Source: Haplosporangium gracile (lineage: Eukaryota > Mortierellomycota > Mortierellomycetes > Mortierellales > Mortierellaceae). From it: a DNA stretch of 27,444 nt. Location of the stretch: NCBI GenBank assembly GCA_015499985.1, contig JAAAUF010000515.1:1-27444 (forward strand), given 5' to 3'. Numbering within the stretch: position 1 is the first letter of the stretch; every line of letters begins with the position of its first letter. Position numbers and translations under genes: made by a program. The notes under the pieces are model-generated. The model did no database searches. It was not told the origin of the DNA and worked only from the letters and a program-made list of their open reading frames with translations. Shown piece by piece: positions 1 through 8,890 of this stretch.

Positions 1-167
1 TGCGACGGGCACACCTTTCGTGGATCAACCAGTTCAGGTTCTGATTCAGTCTGTCTCGTCGTCAACGGCGTTCGTGTACTAATAGGAGGAGTGCAATGGT
101 TAGGCCAAGGTTTGAATGCAACGCGTCCTTCCACGTCATCACTAGTATGCTCAGGTACCTGATTCAT
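1..167 (-). CDS. Possible 5' end of a gene running off the left edge (unknown product)
   Basis: On the minus strand an ATG at 167 opens a frame of 55 codons that stays open to base 1. The peptide begins MNQVPEHTSDDVEGR and is hydrophilic and rich in Ser, Thr and Pro. I recognise no domain. The first 170 bases look richer in GC than the following 1.5 kb, which would suit coding sequence. The frame is also open upstream of this ATG to another ATG near 246, so the start is uncertain. Plus frame 1 is open too, from base 1 to a TGA at 169, so a 3' end of a plus-strand gene is a real alternative. Confidence 0.25.
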   Translation of the reverse strand, partial: MNQVPEHTSDDVEGRVAFKPWPNHCTPPISTRTPLTTRQTESEPELVDPRKVCPS

Positions 168-2116
168 GGGGTGCGGCGGGGAATCCAAGGTTGGAAGATG
201 CACTGAACGAAAAACCCATCTCTTCCAGCATAACAGAGGCATCCACGGACCATAATCACGTGTCATTGAGTACCGGCATAAACAAGTACCTGCTCTCATT
301 CACATTCACATTTTTGACCATTCGATCAGTTGGTGGCGCTTTTTCGAGACACGCGGTGGGAAGGGCCAAGACGCAAACCTTAACCCTTGGCGCGCATTCT
401 TCCTGTCGCCCACTCACGCCCTCTGCACACATTCATATTTCTCGCTCTCACAAGTGCTAATGCTCATCGTTGTTTCTTTCTTCTTACCTTTTCTTCCGTC
501 GTTTACAATCAAAGTGCATTTTGCAATGAAGGACCGAGCACAAAGTGAGAGACAAAAAAAGGCCCTCCCAGCAGTGATGCGGAAGGAGCATGTTTTTCTT
601 TCCTCCTTTAACTGTGCCTGAAAAAAATTAGCATCTGTTAAGAAAGCTGTATGAAGATGAACAAATAGATACAAACAACCATATTCACGCTGACCAACAG
701 TTTTTAAAGAAAAAGAGATCGAGCGTCAGTGCCACCGTTGTTCATGCATGAAATGCATGCCTTTTGAATTTTTCTGCGTTCGACTTCGCACGAACCCCTT
801 CTCTTTCCCTCTCTTTCTCCACCCTGTGTCCCGCAACATGTTTGCCTTGCAAATCAACTTGTAATTCACATTCACTTGGTTGATCAGGCCACTTCTCAAG
901 TAGCTTTTGTAACCTCAAAGAGACAAACAAAAGTAAGGACCTAGATAAACATAAGAACTAACCTAGCCGACATTTGCCATTGGCGTAAAGAGACAGACAT
1001 GAGCGCATGATTGTTGTTGTTTCCACTAGAGTAGATTGACAGGGCACAGACTTGTAAGTTTGAAGCCGTTCTGGATGAGGTGAGAGTGTGAGTACACACG
1101 TCAAGTTTCTCTTCTGAGTTCAATCGAGGCTGAGGAATTAGATGTCAATTGGTACCGCAATAATAAGGGTAATCCTTCGACGTGGTCGAAGCTGGGATAT
1201 AAAATGAGAGTAAGAGGGAAAAGAGGATGGCCGTGAGGTATTAAGAAGGTTAAAATACGAAAAAAAAGAGAGCCGATGGTGAGCGTCGTCTCTGCACATT
1301 GATGTTTGTAAATCATGCATGAAAAGAAAAGGAGCAAAAAGTGAAATGTTTGTGTGCAACCGTCAAAAAAAGGAAAACCACTCTCAATTCAACCGACATG
1401 CAGGTCAGTTGGACAAACAAATAAACGAACAGTAGAGATTTCGACGATGATAAAGACGGAGGAGAGGTTATAACAAAGCGATGAACTTTCGGCTATTCGT
1501 TGCTGTTTGTAGACTCGCTGTTGTTGGGCACTGGAAGGAGCATTACCCTTCTGATTGTCTGTAATTGTTTATTATTTTTTGTTTTGTTCTTGTTTATCCA
1601 CAAACGCGTTGATTATTTCCCGCTGTTGTTGTCTTCTCTTTCTTCTTTATAAATCTTGTTTAAGTTGCGATGGAGGCGTGTGTGTATGAGTGCATTTTGT
1701 CTTTATTAAGGATATCCATTGCATTACTGTGACGAAGGATAATTCATTCCACCGGTCCAGACTGTTTGCTACGTTTAAATTGGCAAAGAAAAGAAGAGAA
1801 AAGAAAGCATGCGCCGCCTGCCCTTTTTGACACCAACTTGCGTTGCGCGTCTCTTCTTCGCTCTTCTATCCCACACTTTCACTCACAAAGTACCTGCATA
1901 TCCTGCCCAGGACAATGTTCGTACCCCACGTCCCCGCCGAGCTTTTTTCTCACTCCGCGTCCCCTCAGCGTTACTGCCGAGCCATCCTTTATAAGCGCTC
2001 TTCCCCTTCTCTGTTCTTGTTCTTCTTTTTCTTGTTCTTTCTTCTTCAGAGTGACATCTCTATCCAACCACTCCGCCCTCTTCTCTCTCCTCCTCCTTCC
2101 CTACCCTTCTATCGTC
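168..2116. other. Intergenic region upstream of the DUF3712 gene
   Basis: About 1.95 kb with no supported gene. Open frames here are short, overlap on both strands and look like random composition. The last 300 bases before the ATG at 2117 are strongly pyrimidine-rich on the plus strand, as in the other leaders in this window, and hold a TATA-like site at 1990. A 17-bp inverted repeat lies at 1175-1191 and a CATGCATG-rich palindromic patch near 744-760. No RNA gene was recognised. Confidence 0.6.
1990..1995 (+). promoter_or_regulatory. Candidate TATA box of the DUF3712 gene
   Basis: TATAAG sits inside TTTATAAG, 122 bp upstream of the start codon at 2117, at the start of the CT-rich leader. 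Position and sequence suit a core promoter. The transcription start is not visible from sequence alone. Confidence 0.4.
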
Positions 2117-4142
2117 ATGAAGTTCTCTCTGAAGGTTGCTGCCATCGCTGCTATCCTGGCCTCAATCGCCATTGCTGCCCCCGTCGAAATCGAAAAGCGC
2201 GATGCCAACTCTGATCGCATCGCTGCCTGCTTCGTTGCGTACGTTTCCGTATTATGCTAAACACTCCTATTGACAGCAATTGAAATATAGTAACATGCCA
2301 ACCTTAACTATCTCGTCGCGCTTATGTTTCCATTTAGTCTCATCTTTACTGGTGCATGGCCCGGAAGTTGCCAGGCCGCTGTTTCTGTAAGTGTGATTGG
2401 AATCGTCAACGCTACATTCCTATCTTGCTTGCCTTTGCCCACGCTTTGACAATTGAATTGACACGTCATTACGCCTTTTTTTTTCTTTTTGTCGCCGTTA
2501 AACGTCAATCGCTCCTCGTCTCTATCCACACTCTATACCAATCATCCATACTCTCCATTCTTAGGTCAGCGTCGGTTTGATCCAAGCCATCAAGCTCAAC
2601 CAGATGTCTATGGACTTTACTCCCGCCAACCCCTGGGCACCCATCACCTCGTCCAGCAACATCGTCGCTACCATGCTCTCCATCCCCGGCATAACCCTCC
2701 CCATCGACTCAATCCGTCAGCACATCATCATTACAGTAAGTATCTCACTCTTGTCTTTTTTCTTTGTTTGTACTCTTCAGATAATTGTGTCTTCTGCTTA
2801 TTTACCATTTGTCACAGCAGCGATCATTGTGTTTGTAATGATATTTGTTTATTGTTTGTGCATCTGCAAGCAACAAACAAACAAGAAAAGCTCTTTTTTT
2901 TCCTTCTCTTATCGTCCCTGCTGACACTCTACTCTCGTCTTTTTTCAATTGTGCTCCCATAATCCTTCATAGGATGGAGGTGTTCAACTCGGCAACATTG
3001 ACACCCCCTGGTCCGCCGCAAGCGTCCAAGGAAGTACCCTCACCACCTCTTTCCCGAGTTCAACTCTAAACATCTTCCCCAACGCCCACGCAGCATTTAC
3101 CAACTTTGTCAGTGTCCTCTCCGCCTCCGCTACCCACGATGTCACTCTCCAGGGCGCCGTCGACGCCAAGCTCAACCTGGGCATCTTTGGCCACCTGACC
3201 ATCCCCGACATCGGCTTCAAAACCACGACCACTTTCCAGGGTCTCAACGGCTTGAAAACCATTGACTATATCTTCCTCGTCGACACCGACACGAGCACCG
3301 TCTTTGGCACTATCTTCATGTCGGCTATTGTTAACATCAAGAACCCGTCCAACTTGACTCTCAAGCTCGGAACTGTCACCTTTAACACCACCTACAACGG
3401 TGAGTACGTCGGACCCTCGACCATCAAGAACATGGTCCTCGTCCCCGGAAACAACTACCTCATCTCCTCCACCACTTTGGACACCTCCATCACGGGCGTT
3501 TCCAGTCTCTTGAACAACCTTGGCTCCAGCGATGCGCTCTTAACCCTGTCTACCGACGCCAGCACCTCTAGCAATGTCGCCCTAAACGCCGGTCTTGCCG
3601 CCGTCAAATCCCAGATGACCATTCCCCAGAACTTTGGTTCCTCCGCCATGTCTCAGCCTCCCTACAAGAACTGGTCCCTCAAACTCCTCCCAACAACCCC
3701 AACCGACTACATCTTCCAGGCCACCGCCACCTTCCAGTCGCCCTACTACGGCTACCCCCTGCAGATGGTCCACGCTCTCCCAGAGTTCCAGGATAACTAC
3801 ATCCAAGCTCTCGGTATGAGCACTGACAGTAACCAACTTCGTCTCTTTGACTTCCTCGATGACCTGACCTACAATATCAACGGCGACGGCACCGCCACCG
3901 TCACCTTCAACATGCAGCTCAACAAGGGCGGCCTCGCCCGCAAGCCCATCCTTCAGCAGATTGTCGATTTTGCCAACGCTCACGGTTATATTACTACAGA
4001 GTTCATGTGGTATGCAGAGGTCATCCTCAACAACGATGGTGTCCACCGCCTCGTCGACTGGAGCAACCTCGGAATCGGCACCTCTAACCCCATCCAGATC
4101 AACGTCGGCCCCGACTTTGCCGCCATCATGAACATCACCTAA
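2117..4142 (+). CDS. Secreted DUF3712-type protein, 503 aa, 4 exons
   Basis: Exons: 2117-2238, 2338-2386, 2565-2735, 2973-4142. Donors are GTACGT, GTAAGT and GTAAGT; all acceptors are TAG and the phases agree. The product starts with a clear signal peptide (residues 1 to about 21, Ala/Ile-rich after MKFSLK), followed by a Lys27-Arg28 dibasic site that suits Kex2-type processing. The rest is beta-rich and resembles fungal DUF3712 proteins: a segment around 'VTLQGAVDAKLNLG' leading to 'FQGLNGL', then an LEA2-like stretch with 'NPSNLTLKLG' and 'LVPGNNYL'. Several N-x-S/T sites are present (NLT, NTT, NWS, and NIT at the extreme C-terminus). No GPI signal is apparent. It is probably an extracellular or cell-wall protein of unknown biochemical role. 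The frame stays open upstream of 2117 through the pyrimidine-rich leader; 2117 was chosen because the signal peptide begins there. The family call comes from pattern memory, not from a search. Confidence 0.85.
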
Positions 4143-4203
4143 ACATAAACTTGTTTTTCCTTCAACCCCCTTTTATCCTTTTGCTGGTTTTTCTCAAGCG
4201 TCC

Positions 4204-4209
4204 TTTATT
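4204..4209 (-). terminator. Polyadenylation signal (AATAAA on minus) of ATG18
   Basis: TTTATT on plus reads AATAAA on minus, 131 bp past the ATG18 stop. It lies beyond the DUF3712 signal at 4238, so the two convergent transcripts would overlap by tens of bases. Confidence 0.4.
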
Positions 4210-4237
4210 TTCTGCTAAGCAGAATTAAGGATGCAGA

Positions 4238-4243
4238 AATAAA
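4238..4243 (+). terminator. Polyadenylation signal AATAAA of the DUF3712 gene
   Basis: AATAAA lies 96 bp after the stop codon at 4142, at a plausible distance for a fungal mRNA 3' end. Confidence 0.5.
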
Positions 4244-4339
4244 AAACTATCTATGTGCATCCTTTCACATCAGTATCTGTTTTTATTCTCGCAAAGGAAG
4301 TATAAAGAAAGACAGCACCCCTCATGTTCAGACGATCTC

Positions 4340-6326
4340 TCAATTGGATCCAGGAGAGTTTCCATATTCGTCACTGCTCGTATCCAACAAACTATATTGC
4401 TTGAGAAGGACACACGGTCCACCGTTCTCGAGGTCAATGTTGTACTGGTAAAGATATCCGTCCGATGTTGCCACCATCACCTGCGGCGTTGTGCTATCAA
4501 AAAATAAAAGTGCAGGAAAAGCGGCACAGTTTGTTAGGCATCGACGTCTCGTAAACTTATAATATTCTCGCTCTTTTCTGACAAAAACCTTATCCATTCA
4601 CAACCCAAATATATCATACTTGCTAAGAGCAATGACGCTCTGGACACCTGCACTTGGCAACTTGAGGTATGCAAAATCTCGCGAAGGTTCAAAGATCTCG
4701 GTGATGGCGCCTGGGAGATAAGAACCAACACTTCCTGCAAGGTTCCGTCCAAAGTGCATCGACTGACGTCGAAGAACCGACCTAAACGAAATTCAAAGTG
4801 AATACAATACAAAAAACCATCGTCAGCAAAAGCGGATCCAAGGGTTCCTTACTTACGCCCTTTGCAAATAAGTATGGAGCAACTCCGCGTAGCATACCCC
4901 ATCCCTGACTTTTTAAAGTCCAGGGATCCATCCAAGAACCCTCCATTCCGTTGGCTGTTGTTAAGACTTGTTCCTCCTCCCAGCTTGAAAATGTGCACTG
5001 TGTCGGTATCACTCGAGACGCAAAGGAGAGTGCTGACAAGGTTGAAGGAGAGTGAATATATCCGTGCTGAATGTGACCCGCGTCTAAATTGGTACAGCCT
5101 CTGAGCATTAGGTATCGACCAGATCCGAATGACCGTGCCCTATTGTATCCAATAAAATGAGAAATCAATGTTAGACAATGTTCACACATTCACACTCTAG
5201 ATCACACCATTATACGTAGGATAACACGGGTCTCGTTATTTTCATTCGTTGTCACTATTTGTACCTTATCACTTGCTGTGGCAAGCATGGTTCCTTCAGA
5301 GTTGATAGAGATGTTGGAGACGGAGGTCTTGTGGGCCTGAACAATGTTGACGACTTGGAGAGTTAGAGCATTGAAAATCAGCACGTCGCCCGAAGGTCCA
5401 TGAGAATCATCGCGTCCATTGTTGGAAAAGGGCGAGGTCGGTGAAGGTGTTGGAGAAGGGTATGCGAGGTAGCAGTTCTCGCTCGATGGCGAAAGGGCGC
5501 AAATGGCTACATATCACAATGAGGATTATTTGACGCGTTAATTTATCTATCGTTGCATGCAACGCTGAACAGCATACACGAAAATATGTTTTCAAATATC
5601 TCAGTGTCGTTACCTTGAGGATTGGGGCTGGTTTCGATGGTATGGAGCAACTTCATGTTGCTGATGTCGTAGACATAGATTTGGTCCTCCAGCACGACAA
5701 TGAGTCGCTTTCTGTTGAGCTTGACCGAGAGGATGGACGTTGGGAATGTCAGCTCGCAAATGGTAGATTGGCGCTAATTAGTTGAAGATTTGAAACAGTG
5801 GTTAACACTAATTCACAGAATGATGTGATAGTCGCTAAACGCGCGTCTTGGCATTATTTACCTTAGTATTAATGATTTGCAGTCGCCGGGGCGAGGATGC
5901 GGGCCGGTCTCCGGCACCTACAATCGCCACCAAAGATGTGCTGAAAAGCATCTCTACTATTCCAATCGGGCTATCGGCTGACAAAAAGCAGAGAGCATAA
6001 GGGTCGTTCGTTCGTTCGTCAGCAAAAACTGACACTATTCTTGTAGTTTGAATACATAGAATCGCCAGGAGTATGAAGACATACATTTGGAATAACACTG
6101 CCCGAAAGGATCGCAGTTGTAAATCTTGAAACCATTCTTTGTCCCGACGGATATACAGCTGTACGGAGAAAACAAAAGGCATAAAATAATGAAGGTCAGT
6201 CTTGATAGTCCTCTTTTGTTTTCCAGCCCTCTCATGCACCCGTTGTTCAGAATGAGTAAGCTAAAGAACGTGCCTGAAGTCTTGATTGAAGTTGATGAAA
6301 AGCAGCTCGCCGTCCTTGACGTTCAT
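4340..6326 (-). CDS. ATG18: ATG18-type PROPPIN (WD40 beta-propeller, WIPI family), 400 aa, 8 exons
   Basis: Exons, 5' to 3' on minus: 6326-6274, 6158-6085, 5977-5862, 5773-5614, 5506-5265, 5139-4898, 4781-4620, 4493-4340. Total 1203 nt, all phases consistent. Family landmarks are a first-blade '[18 protein letters not shown]', then '[16 protein letters not shown]', '[11 protein letters not shown]', '[19 protein letters not shown]', and the lipid-binding FRRG motif at residues 233-236 inside '[17 protein letters not shown]'. A long blade-6 loop follows (about 255-320), containing 'SVLRRQS' and '[13 protein letters not shown]', then the terminal '[14 protein letters not shown]'. PROPPINs bind PI3P and PI(3,5)P2 on phagophore, endosome and vacuole membranes; Atg18 works with Atg2 in autophagosome growth. 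The intact FRRG indicates a functional lipid site. Intron 1 is GC-AG (GCACGT donor), required to join NQDF to SCIS. Intron 6 uses a GTATGC donor even though a consensus GTAAGT lies 41 nt downstream. Similarity is closer to Atg18/WIPI1-2 than to the Hsv2/WIPI3-4 group, by motif judgement. Confidence 0.93.
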
Positions 6327-6427
6327 TGCTGTTCCTGGAGTTGTGTTGGCGTTGTCTTTGGTGGGCTGTTTGGGGTCGTGTGGGGAAGGTGTTGGGGTGC
6401 CAAGTGTTGGGTTGGTGTTTGAGCCAT
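6323..6427 (-). promoter_or_regulatory. Upstream ORF (34 codons) ending in ATGA overlap with the ATG18 start
   Basis: On the minus strand an ATG at 6427 in good context (G at -3, G at +4) opens 34 codons, starting MAQTPTQHL, rich in Pro, Thr and Gln. Its TGA stop at 6325-6323 shares bases with the ATG18 start at 6326-6324 (ATGA). If the leader extends 100 nt or more, ribosomes would have to reinitiate or leak past this frame, so it could dampen ATG18 translation. Whether the region is transcribed is not visible here. Confidence 0.45.
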
Positions 6428-8890
6428 TCCAAGAAGACTACTCTGGCGTGCAACTCAGGAGGTCACAGCCAGGCCATGCCACGCTCCTTAATATGTGCAG
6501 GCCACAGTCACATGACACACGAATATCTAGGCATGGGTTCTGCTATGGGCTATGGACGGGAAAAGGCATCTTAATCAATAGGTAAGAGTACGTTCGCATA
6601 GATATGGTAGTAGAAAGCGTGAACATCGAGATGCGATGAGTAAGTATTCTTGCGACAAAATAAAAGCTCTTTGCATAGTTGTCCAAACATTAAGTGATAC
6701 GTTCTTGGAACGAGGCTGAGAAGGCCCGAGACAAGTGCGGAATTCTATCGTGTGGAGCACCAAAACGCTGAGTAAGTTTGTTTCTCCGCCATTTGCTCTT
6801 CCTCCACAAAGCGAAATGGAACTTGTGGCCGGTGGTTTTTTTTTTATCCCCGCGCAAGTGCTCCGTTCGACTGTGCATCCCTCCCCGATTCCCCTTTACA
6901 TTCGTTCCTTTTCACTCTGGCAAACGATGCACATGTATGCCGGGCTTATGAATTGATAACTACTTTTGCACATGAAAAGTACAGCCCATAACTCCGGAGC
7001 AACAAAGAAATGAAGAACAAAACAAAGTCGATAAAAGGAAGATATAGCTTTAGGAACAAAGTCTGTCAGAGAAAGTCTCAGGAATGAAGCGATAAAACAC
7101 TTTGTGGTACATACATCAGGTAGAATATGAGTTAATAGGTTAGGTATTTGGCGTGTGATTCTTCAATGTATTTGTCGCTAAGAGAGAGAGAGAAAGAGAG
7201 AGAGAGAGGGAGGGAGGGAGGAGACAAACACATCCTCGTGCTTCAAAAAAAAAAGACAAGGCCGATGGAAAGATGCCAATGCTAATAATTTGCGTTCCTT
7301 TTGTGTCCTACAAGCCCGGTTTCTTTTGACAAATCCCATGGTAGAGATGTAAGCATCTTCCCGAAGAATGCGCACCAACACACAGTACACAAAACAAAGG
7401 AGAAATAACAAAACGGAAAAGAGAGATGGAGTCCAAGGTCGGGAGCGAAGCATGATTGGCGGCTTTGGGCTCGAAGAGTGCGCGAAGCACAGAGCATGAA
7501 AAAAACAAAGGAATTGCGGGTAATGGGCATGTGGACCTCTTGAAGGCGGGAGGTTAAAAGAAAAATTGCCCAGACCAAGTTTTTTTCTTTTTATTTTTGT
7601 TCTGAGCAAATTTGGAGGGACACAACAGCGCTTGTCTAGATAGACACAGACGCGGACAGTCGTATTCCTTCCCCACAGGATCCAGGTCATAGGGAAAAGA
7701 AGCAAAGGAATGGCATTTTGTGTCGCCATCTGCTTGCTGCTCGCTCTTGTTCGTCGTGTATTCTCCAATGCTTGGCAGGACCGGCTTGGGGCTTATGTTT
7801 GATTGATTGTTGTGTGGCGTTAAAGTGGAATGAAGGTTGGGAGGATCTGACGACCCAGAAGAAGATAGGAGGAAGAGGATGCTGAAAGCAAAGGATTGGA
7901 TGGAGGATGATCTATCAGCATAGATGAAGCTGGCTGAGAGAGAATTGGTTATTACTTTGTGGCACCCCCTTTTTTTGCCTTCCTTTCTTTATGTTCTTCT
8001 GTTTGCTGGATGCAGTTTTGGGATATTAAATCCACGAGAATCAAGACCGACTAGACAACGACTAAAATGTTATTTGATGCGCCCAGTAAGGTTTGTGCTG
8101 AACCTGGAGACCGATGGGTTCCGTGTTTAATCATCGGAGAAGTATATGTGAGAATTACAGTGGCTGAGAGCAACCGTTATGAAAGAAGGATGGATTGAAT
8201 GTGAAGGAATACGACAAAAGAGAGGAAGGGCCGATAATCGGGAGCGCGGACGTGCAGCTGGAGGTAGAACTATGGGAGAGAAAAGACCGACCAGGAGGGG
8301 AGGAGGACCAAGACCGAAAAGAGCAGAGGGCTTCAGCATTGCGCACAGTGCATGCTTTTATAATATGAAGTGACACGTCTTGATAAAGAAGTGGATTAAA
8401 TATGGGGAGTGAGAGTGAGGATGAGGAAGAATATGTATTGACATGCGATGAGAATGGACCCCGACGGACGAGCAAGCAAATCGAAAGAAAGAGAGAGCCA
8501 GCCGGACGTGCATTCTTAAGAGGTGTAAGTGATTGAATCACCCCAACCCAAACCGTTTTAGAAGCGCACACAACCAAGAACCAACAATCTAGAAAGTTTC
8601 ATTGAAACCTTGTTGGCTCTTTCCCACTCGGACCCCTCCACACTTACAAATATATATCTCTTACCTTACTTTCCCACTCATTCAACTTTTTTTTTTCCTT
8701 TCTTTTCTTTTCTTCTTTGCTCAACCCCACCCCACTGCCATATCTACCCCCCTTTTACTCTTCCTCTTCATCCTTCACACTTACTCCCTTAAACCATTGC
8801 ACTTACACAACGTCTCTTTCTTAACGAACAAACTCTTTCTCTCATCTTCATCATCTCTCATTCACATCTCCCTCATTCATTCACACAACA
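6428..8890. other. Divergent intergenic region between ATG18 and the acyl-CoA synthetase
   Basis: About 2.46 kb without a supported gene, shared by the 5' sides of two divergent genes. Open frames on minus at 7178-7768 and 8155-8577 have odd, Phe/Ser/Cys-rich composition and no family features. A purine microsatellite (AG/GGGA) lies at 7181-7221. From about 8630 to 8885 the plus strand is very pyrimidine-rich, the leader of the downstream gene. TATATAT at 8651-8657 is a weak TATA candidate. No tRNA or other RNA gene was recognised. Confidence 0.6.
7181..7221. repeat. Purine microsatellite (AG)n followed by (GGGA)n
   Basis: A run of AG dinucleotides with one AA interruption passes into three GGGA units. 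It is a simple-sequence repeat in the divergent intergenic region. Confidence 0.8.

Noticed and set aside
1766..2116. In-frame N-terminal extension of the DUF3712 protein
   Set aside because: The pyrimidine-rich leader simply lacks stops. The signal peptide begins at 2117, and an extension would bury it.
3582..4046. 154-codon minus-strand open frame opposite the DUF3712 gene
   Set aside because: Shadow of the C-biased third positions of the real coding strand.
7178..7768. 196-codon minus-strand open frame in the ATG18/ACSL intergenic region
   Set aside because: Composition is Phe/Ser/Cys/Leu-rich and erratic, the C-terminal part is translated AG microsatellite, and overlapping frames on the same strand look equally random. 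No family features.
8155..8577. 140-codon minus-strand open frame upstream of the acyl-CoA synthetase
   Set aside because: Ser-rich translation of purine-rich non-coding DNA; no recognisable domain and no splice-supported neighbours.
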